Position numbers and translations under genes: made by a program. From Variovorax sp. J22P240 (lineage in GTDB: Bacteria; Pseudomonadota; Gammaproteobacteria; Burkholderiales; Burkholderiaceae_C), in contig NZ_JASZYR010000001.1 of assembly GCF_030316855.1 (NCBI RefSeq), positions 930,001 through 994,000 of the forward strand: a stretch of 64,000 nucleotides of DNA. Direction: 5' to 3'. The notes under the pieces are model-generated. The model saw only the letters and a list, made by a program, of their open reading frames with translations, was not told the DNA's origin and did not search any database. This document shows, in pieces, positions 9,331-18,106 of the stretch; the first letter of the stretch is position 1, and every line of letters begins with the position of its first letter.

Positions 9331-10071
9331 TCAGCTCGTGCGCGCGATGAAGCCCTCCTCCAGCGTGGGTTGTCCCAGCGCCTGTGTCACCTGGGCCGGC
9401 GTGCCATCGGCCAGGAGTTCGCCGTGGTGCAGCACGAGGACGCGGTCGGCACCTTCGGCCTCCTCCACCCGATGCGTGGCCCACAGGACGCAGACTCCGC
9501 GCTCCTGCACGTTCGCATGCAGGGCGCGCATCAGGTCCTGGCGCGATCGGGGGTCCAGGCCCACCGTGGCTTCATCCATCAGGAGCACGGAGGGCCGATG
9601 CAGCAAGGCGCGCACGAGTTCGACCTTGCGTCGATTGCCGCCGGACAACTCGCGCACCCTGCGATCGAGATCGGCGTCGATGCCCAGCTGGGCGCAGCCG
9701 GCCTCGATGCGCTGCGCCGCCAAGCGCCGCGGCAGGCCGTGCAGGTCGGCCTGAAACAGCAGGTTCCGGCGGATGCTGAGATCCAGGTCGAGCGACACCT
9801 GCTGGAACACGACGCCGATATGGCGCAAGGCCGCTGTCGCAGACCGGTGGAACGAATGGCCGGCCACTTCGACCTCGCCTTCGTCGGCGGCAAACAGCCC
9901 GGTGAGCACCTGGAACAAGGTCGACTTGCCCGCGCCATTGGGCCCCAGCAGCGCCACGAACTGACCTGACGCCAGGCTGAGTGAAAGGCTCTTGAGCGCC
10001 GCCCGTGCGCCGTAGCGCTTGGTCAGACCGGTGGTCCGCAGCATGGTCGTCGTTGGCAACGTCTGTGGCAT
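9331..10071 (-). CDS. ABC transporter ATPase of the PQQ-alcohol dehydrogenase-associated system
   Basis: 246 residues from ATG 10071 (MPQTLPTTT), preceded by GAAGG at suitable spacing; ATG 10044 (MLRTTGLTKRYG) is an alternative. The nucleotide-binding domain shows Walker A GPNGAGKST (about 45-53), Q-loop VVFQQVSLD, signature LSGGNRRK, Walker B VLLMDEATVGLD and the H-loop ATHRVEEAE. It is the promoter-proximal gene of the minus-strand operon reaching mxaL and is divergent from xoxF. Export by the PedA/C-like pair is inferred from the ABC-2 permease. Confidence 0.87.
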   Translation of the reverse strand: MPQTLPTTTMLRTTGLTKRYGARAALKSLSLSLASGQFVALLGPNGAGKSTLFQVLTGLFAADEGEVEVAGHSFHRSATAALRHIGVVFQQVSLDLDLSIRRNLLFQADLHGLPRRLAAQRIEAGCAQLGIDADLDRRVRELSGGNRRKVELVRALLHRPSVLLMDEATVGLDPRSRQDLMRALHANVQERGVCVLWATHRVEEAEGADRVLVLHHGELLADGTPAQVTQALGQPTLEEGFIARTS

Positions 10072-10409
10072 GAATACCTTCGAGCATGCAATAGGCGCGC
10101 CCATCGGCGCAAGCGGGTTGCGCCCTGCAGGCGGCACGGGCTGCAGATGCTTCGTCTGCCGGTGAAACACTCTGTGTCGAAAGTGGTTGCCACAATTTCG
10201 GCGCAGAGGGTTTCCCCTTAGCGCAATGGCCAATTCGAACGACTCGAAATAGAGGCGGCGGCATCTGGCTGGACCCGCGAATTCGAAGTGTTCCAGCGGG
10301 CGCGCATCTTGCATTTAGTGCACTTGCCGGCTTCATTGCGTTGCGCGGCAGTCGCCCTGTCGGCACGTCCGTGCGGGCGGTATCTGTGAATCAGAACAAG
10401 GAGACTTCG
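10072..10409. promoter_or_regulatory. Divergent control region between the ABC/mxa operon and xoxFGJ
   Basis: 338 bases with no convincing gene. It must hold promoters for both operons. Visible structure: a dyad ACAC-TCT-GTGT at 10167-10177, an imperfect dyad with arms CGAAAGTGG and CCACAATTTCG at 10178-10200 directly beside it, and a short dyad GCACG-TC-CGTGC at 10363-10374, 36 bases before the xoxF ATG. I could not place a confident -35/-10 pair. Confidence 0.6.
10167..10177. promoter_or_regulatory. ACAC(N)GTGT-type dyad, candidate operator
   Basis: The sequence ACACTCTGTGT, preceded by GTGA, sits 96 bases upstream of the ABC ATPase start and 233 upstream of xoxF. A near-identical GTGAAACACTGTGT lies 95 bases upstream of fhcB, and related sites precede pqqA and mptG. 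A shared regulator is an inference from this recurrence. Confidence 0.4.
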
Positions 10410-12233
10410 ATGCGAATTTCCGGGCATTTTCACGGGCGACTTTGGCGTTATTCGGCTGCGGCGCTCCTCGCGATGCCAGCGTTGGCATTAGCCAATGCCG
10501 ACGTCGAGAAAAATATCGCCAATTCGAAGAATTGGGCGATGCAGGCTGGGGACATGTACAACCAGCGCTACAGCAAGCTCAAGCAGATCAACACCGGCAA
10601 CGTGGGGAAGATGCAGGTCGCGTGGACCTTCTCCACCGGCGTGCTGCGAGGGCATGAAGGCTCGCCACTGGTCATCGACGGCAAGATGTACCTGCATTCA
10701 CCGTTCCCCAACAAGGTCTTCGCGATCGATCTCGATACGCAGAAGATCCTGTGGAAGTACGAGCCGAAGCAGGACCCGGCGGTGATCCCGCAGATGTGCT
10801 GCGACACGGTCTACCGCGGCCTCGCGTATGCCGAGGGCAAGGTCTTCCTGCAACAGGCCGACAGCAATCTCGTCGCGCTCGACGCCAAGACCGGCAAGCC
10901 CGTCTGGACCGTGAAGAACGGGGACCCGAAGCTGGGCGCCGTCAACACCAACGCGCCGCACGTCTTCAAGGACAAGGTCATCACCGGCATCAGCGGCGGC
11001 GAGTGGGGTGTGCGGGGCTTCCTTGTGGCCTACGACATCAACACGGGCAAGGAGGTCTGGAAGGCCTACAGCACGGGACCCGATGCCGAAATGCTGATGG
11101 ACCCGGACAAGACCATGACCTGGACTGACGGCAAGATGGCGCCCGTCGGCAAGGACTCTTCACTGAAGACCTGGAAGGGCGATCAGTGGAAGCTCGGCGG
11201 CGGCACCACCTGGGGCTGGTACAGCTACGACAAGAACCTGAACCTGGTGTACTACGGCACCGGCAATCCGTCAACCTGGAACCCCTCGCAGCGCCCCGGC
11301 GACAACAAGTGGTCCATGACCATCTTCGCGCGTGACGTCGACACCGGCATGGCCAAGTGGGCCTACCAGATGACGCCGTTCGACGAATGGGACTTCGACG
11401 GCATCAACGAGATGATCCTGGCCGACATCGACGTCAAGGGCAAGCCCACGAAGGCGCTCGTGCACTTCGACCGCAATGGCTTTGCCTACACGATGGACCG
11501 CGTGACGGGCGCATTGCTGGTGGCCGAGAAGTACGACCCCAAGGTGAACTGGGCCACGAACGTCGACATGAAGACCGGTCGCCCGCAAGTGGTGTCCAAG
11601 TACTCCACCGCGCAGAACGGACCCGACGTCAACAGCAAGGGCATCTGCCCGGCAGCGCTGGGCTCCAAGGACCAGCAGCCGGCTGCCTTCGACCCGGAGA
11701 CCAAGCTCTTCTACGTGCCGACCAATCACGTGTGCATGGACTATGAGCCGTTCAAGGTCGAGTACACCGCCGGACAACCGTACGTCGGCGCCACGCTCTC
11801 CATGTACCCGGCACCGGGCAGCCATGGCGGCATGGGCAACTACATCACCTGGAACGCCGGCACCGGCAAGATCGTGCAGAGCCATCCCGAGAAGTTCTCG
11901 GTGTGGAGCGGCGCGCTCAACACGGCTGGCGGCCTGTCGTGCTACGGCACGCTCGAGGGCTACATGAAGTGCGTGGACAAGAAGAACATCAACAAGGAAC
12001 TCTTCAAGTTCAAGACGCCCTCCGGCATCATCGGCAACGTGTTCAGCTATGAACACAAGGGCAAGCAGTACATCGGGGTGTTCTCGGGCATCGGCGGCTG
12101 GGCCGGCATCGGCATGGCCGCGGGCCTCGAGAAGGACCAGGATGGCCTGGGCGCCGTGGGCGGCTACAAGGAACTGAATCAATACACCGAGCTCGGTGGT
12201 TCCTTGACCGTGTTCGCACTGCCCGGCAACTGA
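10410..12233 (+). CDS. xoxF: XoxF lanthanide-dependent methanol dehydrogenase
   Basis: 607 residues with a signal peptide (about 1-29, cut near ALANA). This PQQ-dependent periplasmic enzyme oxidises methanol to formaldehyde (possibly on to formate). Visible active-site features: vicinal disulfide Cys130-Cys131 ([10 protein letters not shown]), metal ligand Glu198 (GGEWGVRG), Asn286 (GTGNPSTW), catalytic Asp328 and the extra Asp330 in EWDFDGINE. That second Asp is the hallmark of lanthanide-binding XoxF and is absent from calcium-type MxaF. Length and W-motif propeller repeats are normal for the family. The ATG at 10410 has AAGGAGA upstream; longer in-frame starts are unlikely because they precede the signal peptide. 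It is first in the operon with xoxG and xoxJ. Confidence 0.95.
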   Translation: MRISGHFHGRLWRYSAAALLAMPALALANADVEKNIANSKNWAMQAGDMYNQRYSKLKQINTGNVGKMQVAWTFSTGVLRGHEGSPLVIDGKMYLHSPFPNKVFAIDLDTQKILWKYEPKQDPAVIPQMCCDTVYRGLAYAEGKVFLQQADSNLVALDAKTGKPVWTVKNGDPKLGAVNTNAPHVFKDKVITGISGGEWGVRGFLVAYDINTGKEVWKAYSTGPDAEMLMDPDKTMTWTDGKMAPVGKDSSLKTWKGDQWKLGGGTTWGWYSYDKNLNLVYYGTGNPSTWNPSQRPGDNKWSMTIFARDVDTGMAKWAYQMTPFDEWDFDGINEMILADIDVKGKPTKALVHFDRNGFAYTMDRVTGALLVAEKYDPKVNWATNVDMKTGRPQVVSKYSTAQNGPDVNSKGICPAALGSKDQQPAAFDPETKLFYVPTNHVCMDYEPFKVEYTAGQPYVGATLSMYPAPGSHGGMGNYITWNAGTGKIVQSHPEKFSVWSGALNTAGGLSCYGTLEGYMKCVDKKNINKELFKFKTPSGIIGNVFSYEHKGKQYIGVFSGIGGWAGIGMAAGLEKDQDGLGAVGGYKELNQYTELGGSLTVFALPGN

Positions 12234-12260
12234 GTGTGGGGCCCCTGTGGGCCGGATCCG

Positions 12261-12288
12261 GAGATGGCAGTCGAAAGGCTGCCATCTC
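12261..12288 (+). terminator. Stem-loop between xoxF and xoxG
   Basis: Perfect 10-bp inverted repeat (GAGATGGCAG ... CTGCCATCTC) with an 8-base loop, 27 bases after the xoxF stop and 32 before the xoxG ATG. Only two T residues follow, so it is a weak candidate for intrinsic termination. It may rather stabilise or attenuate the mRNA, giving more xoxF than xoxGJ product. Confidence 0.55.
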
Positions 12289-12320
12289 TTCATGCTGAAG
12301 ACAACAAGGATCTCGCAATC

Positions 12321-12716
12321 ATGAGTTCTAGGAAGGCGTTTCTTATCGCTTGCGCGATGCTGTCCATGGCAGGCGCACTTCACGCGGACGACAAGCCCCC
12401 TTACAAGGTGGTGGATGGCTACAAGGTCGACAGCGAAACGATCAAGGGCTTCCGGGCGTGGCGCGCCGCCGCCTGCGACCGCTGCCACGGCGCCAACCAG
12501 GAAGGACTGGTCGGGCCATCGCTGATCGTCAGCATGAAGACACTCTCGAAGGAGGACTTCGTCAAGGTCGTGACCAACGGCCGGCTGGACAAGGGCATGC
12601 AGAGTTTCGGCACCAGCCCGGTCGTCATGGAGAACATCAACCAACTCTACGCCTACCTCAAAGGCCGGTCCGACGGCGCCATCACGCGCGCGAAGGTCGA
12701 AGAGATACCCAAATGA
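12321..12716 (+). CDS. xoxG: XoxG-like cytochrome c (electron acceptor of XoxF)
   Basis: 131 residues from the ATG at 12321 (MSSRKAFLIACAML), preceded by AAGGA. A signal peptide ends near LHADD. One haem motif CDRCH (about residues 54-58) and a distal methionine candidate in KGMQSFG make this a small class I cytochrome c of the cL/XoxG type. It would take electrons from PQQ in XoxF in the periplasm. It lies between xoxF and xoxJ, and its stop overlaps the xoxJ start (ATGA). It is shorter than many MxaG/XoxG proteins (about 170-200), being mostly the core domain. Confidence 0.85.
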   Translation: MSSRKAFLIACAMLSMAGALHADDKPPYKVVDGYKVDSETIKGFRAWRAAACDRCHGANQEGLVGPSLIVSMKTLSKEDFVKVVTNGRLDKGMQSFGTSPVVMENINQLYAYLKGRSDGAITRAKVEEIPK

Positions 12717-13582
12717 CCCTCCCCGGCCCCCATCGATGCATGCTCGCGGCAGCCGGCATCGCGCTGGCGGCGCTCGCGGCCGGCGTGGCTGCCCAGGACG
12801 CCCCTGCCAAGCGCACCGCGCTGCGTGTCTGTCAGGACCCGAACAACCTGCCGTTCTCGAACGTCAAGGGCGAGGGGATCGAGAACAGGATCGCTGAAGT
12901 GTTCGGCAAATCGCTGAGTTTGCCGGTGACCTACTACTCCTTTCCGCAGCGCCTGGCCTTCATCCGGAACACCCTGAGGTTCAAGCTGCCGGGCCAGGAC
13001 TACCCGTGCGACATCGTGATCGGCGTGCCCGCGGGCTACGACCAGGTGTCGGTTACCAAGCCGTACTACCGCTCGACCTACGCGTTGGTCTTCCCGAAGG
13101 GCAAGGGCCTGGACAAGGTGGCATCCGGCGAGGACTTCCTGAAGCTCGATCCGGCCCAACTGGCCAAGCTGCGTATCGGCATCTACGACCGCTCGCCCGC
13201 ATCGGCGTGGCTCGTCAAGCACAGCCTCGTCGAGCAGGGCGTGCCTTACCAGGTCATGAACGCCGACCCGGCCCAGTATCCCGGCGAGATCATCGAGAAG
13301 GACCTCGCGGCCGGCAAGATCGACGTCGCCATCGTCTGGGGCCCGATCGCCGGCTACTACGCGCAGCGTGTCAAGTCGCCGCCACTGGCGGTGGTGCCGC
13401 TGAAATCGGAGCCCGGCGTCCAGTTCGACTACCAGATCGCCATGGGCGTGCGCTACGGCGAGCGCGAATGGAAGCAGCAGGTCGAAGGCCTGATCGAATC
13501 CAACCGGTCGCAGATCGAGGCCATCCTGAAGGAGTACGGCGTGCCGCTCGTCGACGCCTCGTACGCGGCCCCGAAGCAATAG
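12713..13582 (+). CDS. xoxJ: XoxJ-like periplasmic binding protein
   Basis: 289 residues with a signal peptide (cut near GVAAQ). It is a type II periplasmic-binding fold like MxaJ/XoxJ: RVCQDPNNLPFSN at the mature N-terminus, then CDIVIGVPAGYDQV and VAIVWGPIAGYYA. These proteins are encoded with PQQ methanol dehydrogenases and are thought to help activate the apoenzyme; a solute-uptake role is not established. It is translationally coupled to xoxG by ATGA. Confidence 0.88.
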   Translation: MTLPGPHRCMLAAAGIALAALAAGVAAQDAPAKRTALRVCQDPNNLPFSNVKGEGIENRIAEVFGKSLSLPVTYYSFPQRLAFIRNTLRFKLPGQDYPCDIVIGVPAGYDQVSVTKPYYRSTYALVFPKGKGLDKVASGEDFLKLDPAQLAKLRIGIYDRSPASAWLVKHSLVEQGVPYQVMNADPAQYPGEIIEKDLAAGKIDVAIVWGPIAGYYAQRVKSPPLAVVPLKSEPGVQFDYQIAMGVRYGEREWKQQVEGLIESNRSQIEAILKEYGVPLVDASYAAPKQ

Positions 13583-13598
13583 TGCGCCCCTCCTCCCG

Positions 13599-14276
13599 AT
13601 GAACGCAATTTCCGCCCTCAGACTGGCACTCGCGTTGATCTGGTGGATGCCCTGGCTGGCCGTGGCGGCGACCGATTTCTCGGTGGCCGAACGGGCGCTC
13701 TTCATGGACAACCAACTCGCCGGGCTGCGGCCTCCGCTCACCCTGCACTACGCCTTTCACAAGACCGGGACCCTGGAAGAGCCCTTCGACGACACGGTGA
13801 GCCTGATGCTGACGGCGCAGCCCGACGGCAAGTGCTGCGCTGTTCGCGCCGAGTTCTTCAGCGGCGCGCGCGCTGTGCGCCAGCCCGAGATCGAAAGCGC
13901 CGAAGGCAACCCGGCCATCCTCTACTTCCTCGAACGGGACATTCGCGAGATGCAGCGCCTGACGAAAGGCCAGGCCAACTACTTCCGCAAGCGCATCCGC
14001 ATGGCGGTGTACCAGGGTGCCACGGTGCGCACCGTCAACCTGCCCTATCGCGGCAAGCCGGTCGCGGTGCGGGAGATCAGCATCTCGCCCTACCTCGACG
14101 ATCCGCTTCGCGCGCGATTCGAAAAGCTGGCCAACAAGACCTATGTCTTCCTGCTGTCGGATGCCGTACCGGGCGGCCTCTATGGCATCCGCAGCCGAAT
14201 CGACGGAGAATCCGCCGCCTCGGCGCCGTTGATGGCCGAGGAGATGCTTATCGACGGCGCCGGACGCCAACCCTGA
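13599..14276 (+). CDS. Exported protein of unknown function, xox operon
   Basis: 225 residues. I do not recognise a family. A signal peptide (about 1-23, LALALIWWMPWLAVAA) precedes a soluble mixed alpha/beta protein with an adjacent cysteine pair (GKCCAVRAEFF) and a conserved-looking block VSLMLTAQPDG / AILYFLERDIREM. It starts 16 bases after xoxJ and ends 10 bases before the next gene, so it is probably co-transcribed with xoxFGJ and acts in the periplasm. The vicinal cysteines could bind metal or form a disulfide; this is speculation. Confidence 0.75.
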   Translation: MNAISALRLALALIWWMPWLAVAATDFSVAERALFMDNQLAGLRPPLTLHYAFHKTGTLEEPFDDTVSLMLTAQPDGKCCAVRAEFFSGARAVRQPEIESAEGNPAILYFLERDIREMQRLTKGQANYFRKRIRMAVYQGATVRTVNLPYRGKPVAVREISISPYLDDPLRARFEKLANKTYVFLLSDAVPGGLYGIRSRIDGESAASAPLMAEEMLIDGAGRQP

Positions 14277-14286
14277 CGGACCTCCC

Positions 14287-14670
14287 ATGCAACGTTCGCC
14301 CACATCGCTCAAGTCGCCCCTTCTGCTGCTGGGCCTGTGCGGAGCCCTGCTGATGGGCGCGAGCCCAGCCCATGCAAACGACTTCCCCACCGCGGACCGT
14401 GTGCTCTACGTGCAGGAATGCATGCGCGCGCACCCTGGTCCTCAGTTCGAAATGATCAACAAGTGCTCGTGCGCGCTCGACGCGCTGGCCACCAACGTCA
14501 AGTACAAGGACTACGTGACGATGAGCACGATCACCAAGGCCATGTCCATCGGCGGCGAGCGTGGCGGCGCGATTCGCGACGTGCCTTCGCTGGAGCCTCA
14601 GGCCAAGCGCTACCGCGAGCTCCAGGCCAAGGCCGAAAAAGGCTGCTTCATCACCCCCGACGCAAGGTAG
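14287..14670 (+). CDS. Small exported cysteine-containing protein, end of xox operon
   Basis: 127 residues with a signal peptide (about 1-30, LLLLGLCGALLMGASPAHA). The mature part has four cysteines (VQECMRAH, KCSCALDAL, KGCFITPD), enough for two disulfides, and is mainly helical. No family name can be given with confidence. Similar small secreted proteins are found in methylotroph gene clusters, as far as I recall. It is the last plus-strand gene of the xoxFGJ operon and converges on pqqE. Confidence 0.7.
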   Translation: MQRSPTSLKSPLLLLGLCGALLMGASPAHANDFPTADRVLYVQECMRAHPGPQFEMINKCSCALDALATNVKYKDYVTMSTITKAMSIGGERGGAIRDVPSLEPQAKRYRELQAKAEKGCFITPDAR

Positions 14671-14690
14671 TCGGCGCGCAGCCAGGCACT

Positions 14691-15839
14691 TCAGGATTCG
14701 ACGGGCACCCCGCCGAGCCGACGCGAGTTCTCCGGCGCGCGAAACACCAGGGGATGCTCCACGGCACCCGCCGGCGACAAGCTGCCCGCGCGCTCGACGG
14801 CCTCTTCCACCAGGTGATGGTGCGGACTCTTCACGCAGGCCGGGTCGGCAACGGCCGGGTCGTTGGCCAGCATGTAGGCCTGGCAGCGGCACCCGCCCAG
14901 GTCCTGCTCGCGGAATTCGCAACTCGCACACGGCTCCTTCATCCAGCCGGTGCCGCGATAGCGGTTGAAGCCCTCGGAATCGAACCAGATCTCGCGCAGG
15001 TCATGTGCGCGAACGTTCGGAAAGCTCAGCCCTGGCAGCATCTTCGCCGTGTGGCAAGGCAAGGCCGTGCCGTCGGGCGTCACGTTGAGGAAGGTGCTGC
15101 CCCAGCCGTTGACGCACCGCTTGGGCGTGCCTTCGTGGTAGTCGGGCGCAACGAAGAAGATCCGCATGCGCTCGCCCATGCGGGCCCGCCAGGCGTCGGT
15201 GGTGCGCTCGGCCTGCTGCAGCTGTGCATGCGTCGGCAGCAAGTGATCGCGGTTCAGGAAGGCCCAAGAGTAGTACTGCGTGTTCGCGAGCTCCAGATAC
15301 TCGGCGCCGAGTTCGGCCGCCATGCCGATGATGCGGTCGATGTGGTCGATGTTCATGCGGTGGATCACCACGTTCATCACCATCGGCCAGCCCTGATCCT
15401 TGATGATCTTCGCGACGCGGCTTTTGAGCTCGAAGGTCTTGGTGTGCGAAAGAAAGTCGTTCATCTCCTTCGTGGAGTCCTGGAAGGACAACTGGACGTG
15501 GTCGAGCCCGGCGGCTTTCAGCGCCACGGCGCGCGCCGCCGTCAGGCCGACGCCGGACGTCAGCAGGTTGGTGTAGTAGCCCAGCCGATGCGCTTCGGCC
15601 GTGATCGTCTCCAGGTCGTCCCGCACCAGGGGTTCGCCGCCCGACAGGCCCAGTTGCACGGCGCCCAGTTCGCGCCCCTGGCGCAATACCCTCAGCCAGT
15701 CCTCGGTCGTGAGCTCTTCTTCCTGCCGCGCAAAGTCGATCGGGTTGTAGCAAAACACGCAATGCAGCGGGCAGCGGTAGGTCAGCTCCGCCAGCAGCCA
15801 GAGCGGAGGCCCCGGGGGTGCGTGCTGTGTCAGTCCCAT
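14691..15839 (-). CDS. pqqE: PqqE radical SAM PQQ synthase
   Basis: 382 residues. PqqE cross-links the Glu and Tyr side chains of the PqqA peptide. The radical-SAM cluster motif is CPLHCVFC (Cys23, Cys27, Cys30). The C-terminal SPASM domain carries the auxiliary cluster cysteines ([36 protein letters not shown]). Length is normal. The ATG at 15839 overlaps the end of pqqD by ten bases. It is the last gene of the pqqABCDE operon. Confidence 0.95.
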   Translation of the reverse strand: MGLTQHAPPGPPLWLLAELTYRCPLHCVFCYNPIDFARQEEELTTEDWLRVLRQGRELGAVQLGLSGGEPLVRDDLETITAEAHRLGYYTNLLTSGVGLTAARAVALKAAGLDHVQLSFQDSTKEMNDFLSHTKTFELKSRVAKIIKDQGWPMVMNVVIHRMNIDHIDRIIGMAAELGAEYLELANTQYYSWAFLNRDHLLPTHAQLQQAERTTDAWRARMGERMRIFFVAPDYHEGTPKRCVNGWGSTFLNVTPDGTALPCHTAKMLPGLSFPNVRAHDLREIWFDSEGFNRYRGTGWMKEPCASCEFREQDLGGCRCQAYMLANDPAVADPACVKSPHHHLVEEAVERAGSLSPAGAVEHPLVFRAPENSRRLGGVPVES

Positions 15840-16105
15840 GCCAGCCACCGTTGCTTTCCGGCCATCTCGACGAAGGCCAGCACGTCCTCGCCCAGCCCCT
15901 GGGTCGAAAAGGCCTGCTCCAACTCGCTGACGATGGCCGCCACGCTGCGCTGCCCGTCGCAGCGCTTCAGGATCTCGCCGCCGCTCTGGTTCAGCTTCAC
16001 CATGCCCTCCGGATAGAGCAGCACGTGGCAGTCTTGCGCCGGCTCCCATTGCAGGCGAAAGCCCGTTCCGACACGCGGCTGGGTGGCGATGCTCGGCGGC
16101 GTCAT
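15830..16105 (-). CDS. pqqD: PqqD peptide chaperone
   Basis: 91 residues, the usual PqqD size. PqqD binds the PqqA peptide and presents it to PqqE. Visible family features are the N-terminal strand region ([27 protein letters not shown]) broken by [16 protein letters not shown], a winged-helix-like fold. Its start overlaps the pqqC stop (ATGA) and its 3' end overlaps pqqE. It is a free-standing protein, not fused to PqqC or PqqE. Confidence 0.93.
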   Translation of the reverse strand: MTPPSIATQPRVGTGFRLQWEPAQDCHVLLYPEGMVKLNQSGGEILKRCDGQRSVAAIVSELEQAFSTQGLGEDVLAFVEMAGKQRWLAWD

Positions 16106-16818
16106 GGAGTCACTCCGTATTTCAGGGCCATCGCATCACTCATCGCCCACAGGATGTCGAGCTTGAACTGCAGCACCTCCAGCGCCCTTTCCTGCATGGG
16201 CCGGGTGGTGAAGTGCGCGAGCGTGATCGCCAGCCCCTGCTCCACGTCGCGCCGCGCCTGGCTGACCCGGCTGCGGAAATACGACATGCCTTCCGGCTCG
16301 ATCCACGGGTAGTGCTCGGGCCAGTTCGCCAGCCGCTGCTTGTGGATCTCGGGCGCAAAGAGTTCCGTCAGCGACGAGCAAACCGCCTCTTGCCACGGCG
16401 CCCGGCGAGCGAAGTTCACGTAGGCGTCGACCGCGAAGCGCATCGCCGGCGCCACGTGGCGCAAGTCGAGCACTTCTTCGCGTGTGAGGCCCACCGCCGT
16501 GGCGAGACGCAGCCAGGCTTCGATGCCGCCTTCGTCGCGCACGCCGTTCAACTCGAACCCATCGTGGTCGAGGATGCGCTGCACCCAGCCGCGCCGGACC
16601 TCCTGGTCGGGGCAGTTGGACAGCACCGCCGCATCCTTGATCGGAATCGCGATCTGGTAATAGAAGCGGTTGGCGACCCAGCCCCGTACCTGCTCTTGCG
16701 TCGCGCGGCCACTGTTGAGCATGAGATTGAACGGGTGGTGGATGTGATAGGCGCGACCGCGCTCGCGCAGTTGCGCCTCGAATTCGTCCCTCGTCCATGC
16801 CGGGGTGGTCTGAGTCAT
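16102..16818 (-). CDS. pqqC: PqqC pyrroloquinoline-quinone synthase
   Basis: 238 residues. PqqC catalyses the last step, cofactor-free eight-electron oxidation and ring closure to PQQ. Typical segments are [38 protein letters not shown] and [17 protein letters not shown], with the His and Tyr residues of the all-helical active site. Length is normal. Its ATG overlaps the pqqB stop by four bases and its stop overlaps pqqD. Confidence 0.95.
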   Translation of the reverse strand: MTQTTPAWTRDEFEAQLRERGRAYHIHHPFNLMLNSGRATQEQVRGWVANRFYYQIAIPIKDAAVLSNCPDQEVRRGWVQRILDHDGFELNGVRDEGGIEAWLRLATAVGLTREEVLDLRHVAPAMRFAVDAYVNFARRAPWQEAVCSSLTELFAPEIHKQRLANWPEHYPWIEPEGMSYFRSRVSQARRDVEQGLAITLAHFTTRPMQERALEVLQFKLDILWAMSDAMALKYGVTP

Positions 16819-17735
16819 ACGTCGATCTGCATGTTGTCCTCGCAGACCGCGATGCCGGCGCGCGTCAGCGTCGCACGCTCATCGGAGTCTTCGTCGAGGA
16901 TCGGATTGGTGTTGTTGACGTGGATGAGCATGCGCCGCGTGTGCTGCGGCAGCTTGGCCATCCACTCGATCATTCCGCCAGGGCCCGACTGCGGCAGGTG
17001 ACCGATGTCGCGGGCGGTCTTCGTGCCCAGGCCGAGGCGCGGCATCTCGTCATCGGTCCAGAAGGTGCCGTCGACCATGACGCAGTCGGCGAGCGCCATG
17101 GCGTCGAACACCTCGGGCGTGATCTGCCCGAGCCCGGGTGCGTAGAACGCCCGCCTGCCGCTGCGGTCATCGGAGATCAGGATCCCGATGTTGTCTCCCG
17201 GCACCGGCCGATCGCGGTGCGGCGAGTAAGGCGCGGCCTTGCTCGACAGCGGCAAGGCGCGAAAGCTCAGGTCCGCGACGCCTGTCACGGCGAACGAACC
17301 GCCGTCCAGGGCGATGCGATGCCGGTCCACGCCGCAGTAGTGGTCGAGGACGCGCAGCACGGGGTTGCCTTGGCTCAGGTCCTCGGCGACCGGGTCGGTA
17401 CACCACAAGGGCAACGCGCCCTTGCGCTCGCGCAGCATGAAGAGCCCGGTCGCGTGATCGATCTGACCATCCATCAGCACCACGCCGGCGATGGCCGAAT
17501 CGCGCAGTGAACGCGCGGGTTGCAGCACGGGCTTGCTGCGGATCTGCTCGAGGATGTCGGGAGATGCGTTGAACAGCACGCCGTCCACGCCGCCGTCAGG
17601 CTGAACGAAGATCGACGACTGCGTACGTGCCTTTGCTTTCAGCGTGCCCGCTCGCAGTCCCGCGCAGTTCCGGCAATTGCAGTTCCACTGCGGAAAGCCT
17701 CCGCCGGCAGCCGAACCCAGGACGGTGATGCGCAT
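16815..17735 (-). CDS. pqqB: PqqB metallo-beta-lactamase-fold protein
   Basis: 306 residues from ATG 17735 ([19 protein letters not shown]). The N-terminal [14 protein letters not shown] is the PqqB signature, and the fold contains the substrate-side [11 protein letters not shown] segment and the C-terminal HVNNTNPIL. PqqB is thought to hydroxylate the cross-linked Glu-Tyr intermediate. Longer in-frame starts exist upstream but add residues with no family match. It follows pqqA by 90 bases. Confidence 0.93.
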   Translation of the reverse strand: MRITVLGSAAGGGFPQWNCNCRNCAGLRAGTLKAKARTQSSIFVQPDGGVDGVLFNASPDILEQIRSKPVLQPARSLRDSAIAGVVLMDGQIDHATGLFMLRERKGALPLWCTDPVAEDLSQGNPVLRVLDHYCGVDRHRIALDGGSFAVTGVADLSFRALPLSSKAAPYSPHRDRPVPGDNIGILISDDRSGRRAFYAPGLGQITPEVFDAMALADCVMVDGTFWTDDEMPRLGLGTKTARDIGHLPQSGPGGMIEWMAKLPQHTRRMLIHVNNTNPILDEDSDERATLTRAGIAVCEDNMQIDV

Positions 17736-17825
17736 CGGCGAGGATGGACGACGCCCGACCGGGTGCAGACAAGCCGACACGCCGAAGGCCATGCCCCCGG
17801 AGTGCCGGACCTGCCGCAACCGGCG

Positions 17826-17900
17826 TCAGCGGGCAGCCACGTACATCGTGATTTCGAAGCCGAGGCGCACGTCAGTCGCGGTCGGGGTTTCCCATTTCAT
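17826..17900 (-). CDS. pqqA: PqqA precursor peptide
   Basis: A 24-residue peptide, too short for ordinary gene calling. It begins MKWETPTATDVRLGF and contains the conserved EITMY core, where Glu16 and Tyr20 are the residues joined and excised to make PQQ. A GGAG ribosome site lies just upstream of the ATG at 17900. It is the first gene of pqqABCDE; a dyad ACACCGTGT lies 26 bases upstream. Confidence 0.95.
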   Translation of the reverse strand: MKWETPTATDVRLGFEITMYVAAR

Positions 17901-17925
17901 AAAGGTCTCCTTTGAAATGACACGG

Positions 17926-17934
17926 ACACCGTGT
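17926..17934. promoter_or_regulatory. ACAC(N)GTGT dyad upstream of pqqA
   Basis: ACACCGTGT, a perfect 4+1+4 palindrome, within a longer ACACGG-ACACCGTGTGG context. It is 26 bases before the pqqA ATG, close to or within a likely promoter or leader. The same dyad type occurs upstream of fhcB and mptG. Confidence 0.4.
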
Positions 17935-18106
17935 GGTGCCGCGGGAATCTTTCGATCCCTTGATGCATGGTCTCCCTTCGAGCGTGACCCGCACAGCCCG
18001 CGGATCATGATTCGAGGCTCATGATTTTCATGAATCGAACCTGACGCCGGGCCCGGCGAGCCGCTACCATGGCCCGCGTCCGATCCAATCCGGGCCACCT
18101 CCACTC

